Shown piece by piece: positions 1 through 10,726 of a stretch of 64,000 bases of DNA. The stretch is from Symsagittifera roscoffensis (lineage: Eukaryota; Xenacoelomorpha; Acoela; Convolutidae). Position 1 is the first letter of the stretch. Every line of letters starts with the position of its first letter. The stretch lies in assembly GCF_963678635.1 (NCBI RefSeq), contig NC_087064.1, positions 52,096,684 to 52,160,683 of the forward strand, read 5' to 3'. Both the position numbers and the translations under genes were made by a program. The notes beneath the pieces were generated by a model that saw only the letters and a list, made by a program, of their open reading frames with translations, did no database searches and was not told where the DNA came from.

Positions 1-956
1 CATATGCTTCTTGGCATATTCGTACAACCACGCAGTCATGTTGGCTCTAAACCATGACATTAGTCGTTTTCTTGCCCATATCTTTTTCACTTCCATCGGA
101 ATGTTCAGAATCTTGCACATTGTCTCAAAAAGATCTAAACCTTTTAGACAATCTAATTTCTGCATTTGTTCTCTCGTTGGTGCCGCCTGTCTATTGTTCT
201 CCTTCACATGAGCTTCAGCCATCGTATCGCCATCATAACTCCCACTAAAGCTATCGTTATGGGCCGTGATGAGTCTGGTAAACAACCCACGGAGAGCAGC
301 TCTCCAGAGTCCCAGATCAACACCAGATTACTACGTCCGGGATACCACCATGTTTGCAGCAAGCAACGGCAGGGACACTCATCATGTGTTAACATGATGC
401 TCCTCCAATTACGCTTTCCCGAAGCTTCCAGTAGTGGTTCCACTTCCATCATCACTCGGTGGACTTCATCATTCTCATCTACTGGGTTGTAATCCGTAAC
501 GGTTGATCCTCTCTGTTTTTGTCTTTCAAAGTCACTGAAGTTCCCACTGACGTATCCCATGAACTTCTTTCCCAGTATCGATTCCAACTCCTCCTTAGTT
601 CTCTCTGGAACCGCTGAGAACATTTTGCACAGTAACTCATAAGACTTTTCCGACATTCTCGCTAGTCTTACACACTTTGGCACTGAGAAGCACTGATCCA
701 TGATCGTTCTCGTACTTTTTACATCCACAGCCACGAAATGCACTGGGTATCTGCTCTTGCACATTGGAGCTAATGTCGATCCCGCCAAATATCGCGCTCC
801 CGATGGTCTGCGATAAGTTTCACTGTAACTCATGTTCATTTCCGCCTCGATCGTTTCTCTCCATTTCCCTATGTGCTTTTGCTCAGTCTCCAAAACTCCT
901 GGGAACACTTCTACACTGATGGCCGTGACCATCTCATGTTTCTGTTTTAGATTCAA
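1..956 (-). pseudogene. Left-edge part of giant minus-strand ORF
   Basis: Open minus-strand coding sequence that continues off the left edge. One frame covers 956 down to about 290. Coding character then passes to another frame that is open from about 288 to 1 and contains an internal ATG at 222, so there is a frameshift near 290. The peptide is mixed-charge and globular-looking, with conserved-type Cys and Trp residues and a segment reading SNLVLIWDSGELLSV. No family is recognised. It lies in the same frame as the pieces at 1014-1508, 1557-2504 and 2514-3722, separated only by stop codons, which argues for one original polypeptide. Confidence 0.5.
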
Positions 957-1013
957 TAGTGACTCTTAAGAACCAAACATGCTGTAGAATCCTAGTGCAG
1001 TCACTAGATTCAC

Positions 1014-1508
1014 CTAGGTTCCTCCATGGCAATCTGCGATCAGCTCCGTTTCCGTTTTCGCTTTCACCACAATGTTCCCAAACAATATTCTCAACTGCTT
1101 GTGTTGTTTCTCCAGGGTTTTCACGCAATCTAGACCTCCACAAACGTGACTTTCCAGTCCATAGACTGCTGCCAGACAGCTACCAGGTTCAACCCAGTCC
1201 TCTGGTCCCCAGCCAGGCAACTCCACTTTGTCTTCCCCGTTGCTCATAGAGGCTGTTGTCATAACATTATATATGATGTTAAGGTCACGCTTGTTACAGT
1301 CTGTATTTAGTTCCCTCTGCACGTCTTGTGTCGCTCGTAGTATCGAGTCAGCATTGCGACTAGGACACCATGATGGTCTCATCAGTTCCCACACTACCAT
1401 CAAGCTCGTTCTCAGTAATTCATCTGAGAATTCCAATCCAAACTCCACTCGTTTAACGGATTTTGGCACGGAAGGTGCAGTCACCTTTTCCTCCAAGACT
1501 AGTCCCAA
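1014..1508 (-). pseudogene. Giant minus-strand ORF, segment
   Basis: About 164 open codons, in frame with the segments on both sides and bounded by single stop codons. The peptide is balanced in composition, with several Trp and Cys residues (for example PGWGPEDWVEPGSCLAAVYG), and looks like a folded domain rather than low-complexity sequence. I do not recognise the fold. The stops on either side look like nonsense decay, because coding-like residues resume directly after each of them. Confidence 0.45.
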
Positions 1509-1556
1509 CTTGGTCTGCGGGTTAGCAGCGCTTTTAATCGTTACAATTTTCGACGT

Positions 1557-2504
1557 TCAGAACCTTAGCAACACTGCTTGCTCGTAATCAAAGAAGTAAT
1601 CGCGTATGTCTTCATTTAGGAATGGATTGTACGCTATCCCTATGATTCCTGACACGTAACTGTAGGACTTCTTCCTGATCGGTCCACAGTATCCACTGGA
1701 TTTCGGTATTGCTCCCATAAATTCCTTAGTGAGCCTCAGCTCTTTGTCTGAGAATCTCCTGATTTCATCTATTTTCCTCATGGGTTCTAGCTCCACAGGT
1801 TCTTTCATGTTCACCCTCATTGGTTTACTTTGATGCACGTCCAGCAGTGCTAACAAGAGTAAGAATTTCGCTCGTTCGTCACCTTCCCTCAGCATCTTCA
1901 CACAAGTGTTCAAGGCTGGCACTGAAGTTTGCTCTATCATGAACCGGATGAAACAGAGAGCGTCTCTCCGCTTCGCGCACGCTACTGCTATTTCCTCTTG
2001 GATTATCAGATCTCTCATGCTCGTCATCAGGAATACCTTGTCTTCCTTTGATCTTTTCCTTTCCTCTGATTCATATTCCCCACGAGTCAGTCCGATCATG
2101 CACCAGGCGAACCGCAGCTGTATTTCAGTTCTCACGTAAGGTACTGCTAACAGAGCGTGTATCTTCGGTGTGGTCCTCATTTCTTCTTCGAAGTACCGTA
2201 ACACTACTGCTTTCCATGGAAGGCTCACCAACTGCTCAATCGTCTCTGCCTGCATCTCAGACGATGCTAGAGTCCCATATTTTTTCTTCTTGAGGGTGGT
2301 GCCTTGCATCATGGTCTCCAGATAACCTTCTATGGCACTTTTGTCTTCCAGAGCCATTAAGTATCCTCCGGCCGAGTTTCTGTATTCCAACATCTCCATG
2401 TATCCACCGACGGGTTCATCTATTGATACAGTCTCCGACAGTGTCAGTCGGTTATATTCCATTGGGACTAGCTGTCCTACGACCCTTCCCTTTCCGTGGT
2501 TCAT
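1557..2504 (-). pseudogene. Giant minus-strand ORF, segment
   Basis: 315 open codons in frame with the segments at 1014-1508 and 2514-3722. It is helix-rich and charged, with a repeated GGYxxxLE-type motif near its start (EPVGGYMEMLEYRN, then SAGGYLMALEDKS, then AIEGYLETMMQG), spaced 19-20 residues apart, which suggests a short internal repeat. No enzymatic motif is recognised. A role in particle structure would fit its place downstream of a retroelement pol, but that is only an inference. Confidence 0.45.
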
Positions 2505-2513
2505 GGGAGACGG

Positions 2514-3722
2514 TTAAAAGTCTTTCATGGTACTCTCCCCACATTGGCTGAGTATTTCCATTTCCAATGTTGCTCCAGTCAGAGTGCGGTCACGCCGTTT
2601 GGATTTATAACCTGTTGATTTTATCCCTGCCATGAGAATGGTTGGCACGATCGCTACATCAGTCAACATTCTGTCCGTGCCAGGCAATCGATCATCACCT
2701 TGTCCCAAATCCATAGCTTCGTCGACTTGTTTTCTTTTCGCTGAGTTGACAGCTTTTATCGAGATTTCAGAATCCACCTTAATCTTTTCCGCTCTCCTCG
2801 GTATCACTTCGCTGCCTAGTTTCATCTTCATTTCATTAATTTTATCTATCACCAATTTCGATCGCATCGTTCTTTTCCTAGTTCTGGAGAGATATACCAC
2901 TTCTCCTTTATCTTCTTGCGGCGTCATCGTGATAGGAGAGTTTGCTTTACTTTCGTCAGTGGCTGAGTCGATCAACAACTTACTCAATCTCCCTTCACAC
3001 TCGTCGAGTTTGTCAAGGACTTCCCGCATTAGTGGTCGGTTGAGACTTACTTCCAAAATGGACTGGGTTCCGTAGCTCTGAACTACTGTCCAGACTTCTT
3101 CCATAAAGGCCACTCTGTCCATTCTACATCCCGTCCTATTTTCATGGCCTCGGTGATGCACCTCCCACTCTTCTTCGGGTAACGTTCCCAAAAAGGGTAC
3201 TCTGGCAGCGCCTTCTATCCTTCTTCTCCTTGGTGATTCCACAAGGAGTCTTTGTTCCACTGTAGAAGTACCTTCATTTGCTGGTTTAGTAGTTTCCAAC
3301 GCATCTGCGTTGTTTTCAAAGTCACTGAGAAAAATGAAATCCAGGCTGGATATTCCTCCTGTCGCTGCTTTATCGTCCTCCTTCTCTGCTTGATCGGGAT
3401 CCTCTTGCATAGGTTCTTCCGATCGACGGCTTCCTCCCTGCCCATCATCTCCTTCTGATCTATCTTTCGAGTTTGAGGGCTCTTGCTCTTCCGTTCTGAC
3501 CCCTTCCGGAAATTTCGGTATGATTAGCCTGCCGGCTGATCGATCTTCCTCCTCTCTATAGACTACTTTGATCTCCTCATAGCCGAAGGGTGCTAGGAAG
3601 GTTCTCAACCGTAGCGTTCGTCCCACCGGTAGCTCTGGTTTCACACTCGTCAAAATTAGGGAGGCCTCATGTAATTCGGCTCTGCCTCTCATCCTCATAG
3701 GCGCAAATTCAGTTCTGCCCAT
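2514..3722 (-). pseudogene. Giant minus-strand ORF, charged linker segment
   Basis: 402 open codons, the longest uninterrupted piece of this frame. Residues about 60-200 are rich in Glu, Asp, Arg and Ser and probably disordered. Residues about 200-330 hold a short helical part followed by basic clusters such as SRTRKRTMRSKL and NSAKRKQ, the latter resembling nuclear-localisation signals. It joins the piece at 3763-4203 only through a frameshift near 3,740. No known domain was recognised. Confidence 0.45.
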
Positions 3723-3762
3723 TCCGTGTCAAACGCTCCAGGCTTCGGAGTCGCGGCATTGC

Positions 3763-4203
3763 TTATGCGCCTTCTCTTCGCTTGATCCGTATAAGCAAAT
3801 CGCGTATACTTAACACTGCGGCATTCCTGCCCACAAAACACGGATCCATCGTTTCCGAGATTTTCGCTACCCTCCTTTCATTGGTCTCAAACACTCTCAG
3901 CCTAGGAGTTTGCACTACGGAGACTGCTCCGAGCAACATCCTTCTTATCAGAGGGAATTGAGGGATTTCCTCCGGCAGCTTCTTGTAATCACCCCATTCT
4001 TTTGTCTCTTCTCTCACTTTATGGTATGCTGTAGTGAGACGAGGAATTCTTGTTATCTCACCATTTGTCTTGTCATAGGGCCTTAGATTGCAGAGCTTCG
4101 GAAATATTTCAATGTGCCCTCTCTCCACTTCTCCCATACAATCACGAAAGTGATCGTAGAAATTGACGACCGTCATTTCTGGCTCTGCTATCTTTCCAAA
4201 CAA
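3763..4203 (-). pseudogene. Giant minus-strand ORF, segment
   Basis: About 146 open codons in a different frame from both flanking parts, implying frameshifts near 4,205 and 3,745. Toward its C-terminus it carries hydrophobic/Arg-rich helical sequence (for example LIRRMLLGAVSVVQTPRLRVF). The reading across each shift stays coding-like. I see no recognisable domain. Confidence 0.4.
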
Positions 4204-5227
4204 CAGATCTTCGCTCGCAATACATGCTTCTCACATTAGTTAGCACATTCCCGTCCACTGCTGATATGAGGTTCAGGTGCAGCACCGACCTCCTGTATGC
4301 TTCCACCTTAACATCAGGGAACGCAAACGTGACTGCTGGTCCATAGATTACCGTCACAAACTCCGTGGCTCCTCTGATAACGCTAAGGGATCGGTCCTCA
4401 TAGCCAAGCTTAGAGATCAGTTAGCAGGGGCATGCCCCCGATATTCGTCTCACGTCTTCCTCCCTCTCAATCGTCTCATCATCTCATGTTCCAAAGCGAT
4501 TCTGTTGCAGGAGGTACTGGATAAGAGTATGTCTCAAATCTCTTATCTTATTCCAAGAATCCGTGGCTTTCTTCACGTCGAACTTCCTCACATTCTCTCA
4601 CCTCTGCTCTGGGTAGCGTGTCAAGTTCATTAGTCCTCCCAAGTTTCCATGTGTTATCGCAATCAATGTCAGAAGTCCATCTAACCGCAAGTTCTGAACT
4701 CCCTCGGTGAGCAGCACAACCGGTCTTTTTACGAAGTTTTCTGCTCCAAACGTCACGAACAAGGCTAGTATTTCGACGATTGATACTTCCACTACTGCTT
4801 GGAGGAATTCTTTTATCAAATATCGAGAGAATTTTGGGTAGACTTTTGCCAAGAAGGACGTGGTCCATCCGGCTCCCAGCCCTTCCAGCATGCTATCAGT
4901 CCGTTCAAAGCCTTGTTCCCCCTTCACCTTCTGAGTCCAGAAAGTATCCAGGGTAACTTGGCACACTCTGTTCACAAACTCGGCTGCCTTCTCCTCGGCA
5001 TTTTCAGCCAGGTTCACCTCCTTCACCAGGTAAGCATGGATCTTCCTGATCATCACTGCGCCTTGCTCAAAAGCATCCGCACCCAATGCCGCTACTCGAG
5101 GAGTTAGGTGTAGCCACTGGTTAGCTTCTGGCTTGGTTCTCAAAACCATCGCTTCCAAGTGAGCTCTGGTATCCTTGGAGTTCTTTCTTCTCTCTGCTTC
5201 CTCCTTTATTCCATTCCTCGGAGCCAT
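4200..5227 (-). pseudogene. Giant minus-strand ORF, helical segment
   Basis: One frame is open from 5,227 to 4,598 (209 codons). After several close-set stops it resumes at 4,357-4,200. The peptide is helix-rich (for example PRVAALGADAFEQGAVMIRK and EEKAAEFVNRVCQVTL), followed by an alternating hydrophobic stretch around KRPVVLLTEGVQNLRLDG. That combination might fit a capsid-like or scaffold fold, but I recognise no family. A frameshift at about 5,225 separates it from the SGNH-like part upstream. Confidence 0.4.
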
Positions 5228-5271
5228 AAGTCATTCGACATCGCCACAATGACTCGATGGTCGTCTTCTAT

Positions 5272-6963
5272 TCATGGCTTCAACTTGAGCTGTCGACTGA
5301 AGTTGGACAGTTCCAACCCCAGCACTTTGTCTAACACTAGCATGTGTAGTGAGTGGTCCTTGAATCCTCTCATCGCATTCGAGATATCCGACCACACCGC
5401 AGATAGTTCAGCCCTGAGTGGTCTCAGATTCTCCATTTCTATCTCGCGATTTGGGGCCGATATGATCACATCATATTTCCCTTCCGAGAGCAAAGCCCCG
5501 ATCGCATATACGAACTTTAGTCCATCCGGGAGATGTGCATACCCCGGAGACAGCGCGAACATGGCTCTCGGTGTTATTTTGGCGAAGGAACCTTCTTTCA
5601 GGGTATCTACTACTTCACCCATCGACTCGAGGATATCTTTTATCGCTGGCCATACAGCGGCTTCGGCTGTCGTAGGCTCCCTGAGTCTGCTCAGGAAACC
5701 TCTGCTGTGTAGATGGTCATTGATGCCAGTGAACACAATTGTGATTGGGTTCATATCCATCTGCCTTTGCACTCCGATCGCCATCGACACGGATTGTGTT
5801 AGGTCTAGATCGACCGCTGCCAACATTATTACGTCAGGCCAAAACAGAGACTTGGAGGTATAAACAAAATCTGAGTTCGCGACTATCATGATTTTGGCCT
5901 TCCTCATTTCTGCTTTGTCGTATGCAGCAAAGATGGTTTCGTCTTTCTTTATCGCCTACAACTCACCGGTTCTCTGAACATCACCTTCCCGATTCACCTG
6001 TTTCGGGTATGCTTTTTCTTTCACATGGCCTGGGGGTGCTTTCACCTGCCTGAATATCTTCACATGTTGTCCAATCGGCGCCCTCGTTATCAGGAATCTT
6101 CCAGGTCTCTCTTCTCGATTTCCTTCATCGTGATTCAATTGCACGTCTCGTAACGTTCTTGCATTCACTGGACCCATTGTATTGTTCGAGGGCAGTCCCT
6201 CTAGGTCGGCAAACTTCAAGGCAGTTGTAGAGCTGAAGTTTATGCCAGCAGCTATCAACCAGTCCACTCCTGTTATAGAGTACAATCCGCTGACAGATAA
6301 CCTCGCTCCATTCAGCATCCTCATGGCATCTGCTGCAAAATTCACCGTGTGAAGATTCAGTTTCATCAGGTCATCTTTATTTATGTACCAAGGAGAAGGT
6401 ATGGGTCTCGACCACATTAGAGAGCTCCTGTTTGAACGTCGCTCCTCTCGACTCGTGCTCTTCGTTTCAGATCTCGTATCCGATCGAGAGGTGCTGGTCG
6501 TTTCCGCCGTCGAGTTGACAGGCCCTAGGCTTCGTCTAGGATTGATCGTTCTTCTCAAAGGCGCCTCCCCAATCGATCTTGTACATCCGTTTTGTGCCCG
6601 GGTTCGCTGGTGTCTCTTCCTTCTTCAGCACTCTCGTGTCAAAGAGTTGTACTTCAGTCCATCTAGTCGCTCTTGGAATACTCTGTTCAACCAAGCTTGT
6701 CCCTCGATGCTGTCAAAGTGGATGCCGTCAGTATTCATTCTCGCCTGATCCATGGCTCTCAGCTCATGCTCAATATCCATAAGGATCATCCTTCCGGCAT
6801 TCCGACTCGCGAGATTCCTCAGGATGTTGTTCCACCTGATTACTCCTTCATTATTTCTCCTTCCCGCCGCTGTCAACATCTTCGTACTCATTAGTGCAGT
6901 GCAGACGGTCAGTACCGAGCAGTTGAACTTCTGCCAGAGAGTAGTAAATAGGCACACCATCAT
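5272..6963 (-). pseudogene. Giant minus-strand ORF, SGNH-hydrolase-like region
   Basis: Three pieces in one frame (6963-6625, 6558-5956 and 5907-5272), separated by single stops. The first ends in NTDGIHFDSIEGQAWLNR, which resembles block V of SGNH/GDSL hydrolases (Asp-x-x-His followed by a small helix), preceded by a WN...L...LA helix typical of that position. The third contains FTGINDHLHSRG, resembling the Gly-x-Asn-Asp of block III. The middle piece is Ser/Arg-rich at its start and then globular. Because the blocks lie in separate parts, this may be two divergent SGNH-like folds or one that has been rearranged. SGNH enzymes are esterases or lipases; activity here is not shown and the frame is broken. 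Confidence 0.4.
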
Positions 6964-7029
6964 CGATTCCCACAGTGCCTCTTCCTCATCTGAGCTTCTC
7001 GAGATGTTGCTTGTCCCTACCGTTTGTCC

Positions 7030-7938
7030 CTACCGATGTTGCAAGTCCAGCTTCCTCATCGTCTGTTCCACGACTGGGTCACCTAAGGTATCACTCGGGT
7101 CCGGGATTGTCACTCGACCGGTTGCAGCTGGGAGTCGCGTTTCTACAGTCTGACTCATTTCTCGAGGCGTCAAGAGTTCCATCGGAGACTGTCCACGAGG
7201 AATATCCCTTGTAGGTACCACTTTTTCTACGGCTGCCGTTAACGACAGACGCTCCGATCGCTGCTTGTATTCTCGCCTCGAGTGCTCTATCTCTTCACCC
7301 TGCTTCTTGTTGCAGTCTTCAAGCAATTTCCTCCACATATCTCTATCTTCTTCTATGGTGAGCATGGTCTTGGTCATCTCGTCCAGCTCCCTTCTAGTCA
7401 TCTCCAGCTCGTCTTTCATCCCATCTAGATCTCGCATGGTTTCGTTCGTTTGAACCTCCTCTTCTACTCTCGCCCTCTTTGGTGGCACAGCTACTCTCAG
7501 TGGTGAACTAGACGAGGCAGCCTCACTGTTCATTTCTTGATGCAGTCTTCTCAGTCCAGGCTTAAGCTTGGTGGGCAAGGGCATCTCACCTGGTTGGTAG
7601 GTCCTCGAACTTCCCAGTCCGGGCTCGTTCGCCAAGTCACTCCCTGAGAGAGCCCCGTTTCTCCACCTCATCACTCTCATGTTCAGGCGGTCCAGCACTC
7701 CTCTTGCTCCGTATGCTGCCATCAATAGAACTTCCGTGGGGCGGTCCCCACGGTTGTCATGCCCCAAGATGTTTGTCAAGGCGGTCAGCATCATGGCTAC
7801 CTCTGGGTCCTCCAGAGCGAAGTCTCGATCCATTAGCCGACGATAGATCGCATCTACCATCGGTCCTACATATGCCTCTGCCAGGTCCATCAATTCATTC
7901 AAGTTGAAATTGTCAATTCTCTTTCGATTTTGATTTGA
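7030..7938 (-). pseudogene. N-terminal part of giant minus-strand ORF, coiled coil
   Basis: The frame opens after a TAA at 7,939-7,941, and its first ATG is at 7,890. The first 90 residues are helical. A Pro/Ser/basic patch (VAVPPKRARVEEE) follows, then a long heptad-like coiled coil rich in Glu, Leu, Arg and Met (about residues 150-220 of the piece). This layout resembles the N-terminal assembly region of gag-like or structural proteins. It ends at a single in-frame stop at 7,030, with the same frame continuing to 5,272. About 300 bp of AT-rich sequence upstream has leader character. Confidence 0.5.
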
Positions 7939-8256
7939 TTATTGATTCAACAATTTGAACTCAAGTGAGTGATTAAATGATCAATCAGGATCTGGAACAA
8001 AGGTCACAAATCTCACGCTTGTCAACTTTGCACTAGTTTTGTATTAAAATTTTTTTGAAACAATCAGATAAATAGATTTTGATTTTAAAAATTACTAAAA
8101 TCAATCAGTTTCTAAAATTTTGGAATTCGACCTAAGATTGGACAGTCCAAACTTTGAATCTACTCCTAAGATCGTCATTCAGTTGTTCGTGGTCACTAAC
8201 TCCTTCTTACCTTTATGTCTTAATAACATAACACATAACATAACACATAACACATA
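7939..8256. other. AT-rich spacer between macro module and giant ORF
   Basis: No coding frame. It is markedly more AT-rich than both flanks and includes an ACATA/AACAC simple repeat at about 8,226-8,271. It may be a leader, a promoter or an LTR remnant. Weak resemblance to the gag leader near 17,810-17,850 (both carry attgtca followed by ttttgatttga) suggests a shared origin but is not conclusive. Confidence 0.4.
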
Positions 8257-8870
8257 TCACACACAACACACATTTAGTATGACGCCCCCCTGTATGCCAC
8301 CTAAACTCAACCTATACTTAAGTGGATGCAGTCGTCCTCTGTTCGGATCGTACACTGGAAGCGAAAGCTCCTTCACTTCCCTTTCCAAGAGGAAGTCTCT
8401 CAATCTCGTCAAGGACAAGACTAAATTTTCTGGGTCCAAGTGCCTCTTCTCCATCGCCCTCGTCACCAAGAAGCATAAGTACTTTCCCGGTATCTGTGAC
8501 GCCGCTGGAGGCAAGGCTGCTACGCCCCCTATTCCTGGTCTTTGCTTCCAAAGAAATTCTTTGCTTTTATATTCCCTCCTAATGTCTGCTGCGAACGCTG
8601 TCTTAAAACTCATGTCTGCTGTGGTTGCTATCGCACATGTTCTATTTGTGAGTATGAAATCGCTGTCTGTTAGTATTATGCTACTTGAATTATTATTTGT
8701 TAAGTTAAAATATGACTCAACTACCCTCCCTATGTCCGGTTTCTATGGGTCTTCGCCTATTTCTGCTTCTAAATCCCATGTTTCTCTTGCTATTATCAAT
8801 TTTTTTATTAATAAATTTTCAGTGTGGGTAAGTCCTACCCCCACTCCCCGGACAAAAATATCCATCGACG
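8257..8870 (-). pseudogene. Macro-domain-like module downstream of Pol
   Basis: The frame is open from about 8,870 down to 8,257 apart from one TAG at 8,743-8,745. The peptide follows the macro-domain pattern of the ADP-ribose-1''-phosphatase type. A Thr/Ser-Asp element and ATTADMSFKTAFAADIRREY correspond to the usual Asn/Ala loop and Gly-rich helix. GVAALPPAASQIPGKYLCFL fits the central strand, LVTRAMEKRHLDPENLVLSL the 'Lys-x-Tyr' helix region, and VKELSLPVYDPNRGRL the C-terminal strand before the second ligand loop. The canonical Gly-Lys-Gly-Ile loop is not preserved, so ligand binding is uncertain. It overlaps the acidic Pol tail in a different frame (shift near 8,840-8,860). It may be a C-terminal Pol extension or a separate accessory ORF. 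Confidence 0.6.
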
Positions 8871-9480
8871 CCCCGTCGATCGCATACCGGATATCAAGTC
8901 GAGATTGGAAGCCGGAATGAGTAGTCGCCCTTCCTGGGCAGCCCAGGAAGGATCCTCTCGTTCGGTTTTCATATATTTCATGCTTTCACGATCTACATCT
9001 TGAATCGTGACACTGGTCTCCTTTGGGTCCGACGTCATTTCGTTCAGCCATTCCAAGACACGTAAATTCGTCAAGTCTTGTTCATATGACTGCTGTTGCT
9101 CGTCGTCGAATTCTACCTCGGACTTGGACCGGTCATCGACCCACTCCTCGTCGTGATCATCGATTATGTCAATGTCCTGTGACACAGTTACTTCTTCTAG
9201 ACCCACTACTTCTTCCCCTATCTTCTTTAGGTCTATCCTGTCCACTACAAATTCGTCGCCGTAAGGGTTATATCTTTTTATGGGTATTGTCCTGTCATTC
9301 TGTCGAGTCTGTATCGTGAACGGAAGATCCGGTTCCAAGTTCTTGGGAACCTCCCTTTGTTCAGGTTCTTGCCAGTCCTCTTCTGCATAGGGTAAAGTTT
9401 CATCGTCTGCTTCAATTACCTCATTTGGATCCAGGTCCAGTGGTGTACTTGTTCCTTCCTCTATGACTTCGTTTCCATCG
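8835..9480 (-). pseudogene. Acidic C-terminal extension of Pol
   Basis: Open in the same frame as the end of integrase, after a TAA at 9,486. It is very rich in Asp and Glu (for example DIDIIDDHDEEWVDDRSKSE), with few hydrophobic blocks, so it is probably disordered. No chromodomain signature is evident, although many Ty3 integrases end in a targeting domain. It links integrase to the macro-like module, with coding passing to another frame near 8,850. Confidence 0.6.
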
Positions 9481-9485
9481 TTCTT

Positions 9486-10723
9486 TTACCTGGGGCCCTC
9501 CTCGTTGACCTCACAAGCAGGGTCCATCATTAGATAATCCCCCTCTTCCATATCTGCAGGTATACGCCAGTCTTCTGTCGACTGCTTGTGTGGCTTGATG
9601 TTTTCGTAATGGGCGGCTCGGCCAGTACTCAGTCTATAAAAGCGTCCCTCCTGGTGCACCTCCGTAATCATGAAGGGTCCCCTCCAATTTCTTAGGAGCT
9701 TTTTCGTTCCTTTCGGTGGTATGACGTTCTGAAATACCGATACGTAATCCCCTACCAAATAAGCTTTTGCACCAGCTGCTTTCTTGTCAAATCTTTTCTT
9801 CTGCCTTGCCTGTGCTTGCTGAGTATTTCGTCTACACAAGTCGTTCAACTCTTGCTGACGTCTAATTACATCCCTTACATAGACCTGTGGTGACGTCTTC
9901 TTACCCTCATACTCTGGGTAGAAGAAAGTCAAGGCCAAAGACTTCTCGTGTCCCGTTAGCATCATGTGTGGACTCACTCCGGTGGTGGAGTGCTGCGTGC
10001 TGTTATAAAATCCCATCACCTGTGGAAGGTACTATCCCAATCGGTCATGTAACTGGAACAATATACCCTCAGCATCGACACTAACGTTCGATTCTGCCTT
10101 TCCACTAAGCCATTCGTCTGGGGATGGTAAGTCGTGGAGTGAGATTGAGCAACCTGCGAGCGTCTCATAAGCTCTTTCGTGAGTTCCCCCACAAAAGCTG
10201 TTCCATTATCCGATTGAAACCTCATGGGACAACCATGTCTCCCTATCCACGTATCGATCAGGTGGTCGCACGTCTCTTCCGCTGAGGCAATTACGCAGGG
10301 CACGGCCTCTGCATTCTTCGTGAAGTGATCTATCTTGACCAAGACTTGATTATAACCACTGTCGGTCATGCATATCTTTTGGTGATCTATCTGCACAACC
10401 TCTTTGAATTCAGACGACTCGATCGATTCTGAAGGAAATCGCAATTTCCTTGGATCCTTGACCTGTTGGAATGACAGACACGCTGTTACCCACTTCTCAC
10501 ACGCCTTTTTCATTCCAGGCCACTCAAAGCGCTTCAGGATCCTCTGATATACTTTGTCGATCCCCTGATGGCCCATCTGATCATGCGACCTGAATAAGAG
10601 TTCTGTCTGATAGAGTTGCGGCAACACTATCGCGTTATACTTGTATAGGACTTTGTCTTCATCTCTTCTCTTGCAAGCCACAATCCCGTCCTTGTTCAAG
10701 TATAATCTTCCCTCTTTCTGCAT
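9486..10723 (-). pseudogene. Ty3-type integrase
   Basis: Integrase that inserts the cDNA copy into the genome. In the upper piece (10,723-10,016), YKYNAIVLPQLYQTELLFRSHDQMGHQGIDKVYQRI carries His residues of the N-terminal H2C2 finger. The finger's cysteines sit in KWVTACLSFQQV, where the second expected Cys reads Phe. The catalytic core shows VQIDHQK (first Asp), FQSDNGTAFVG (second Asp) and TNGLVERQNRTL (Glu), so the acidic triad is intact. A frameshift at about 10,020 moves the C-terminal part (STQHSTTGVSPHMMLTGHE, then an SH3-like LRNWRGPFMITEVH) into the frame 10,019-9,486. Confidence 0.9.
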
Positions 10724-10726
10724 AAC

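Noticed and set aside
5159-5863. 234-codon plus-strand ORF, and other long plus-strand ORFs between 1 and 18 kb
   Set aside because: Antisense shadows of the minus-strand coding; their peptides lack domain character while the minus frames carry retroelement motifs.
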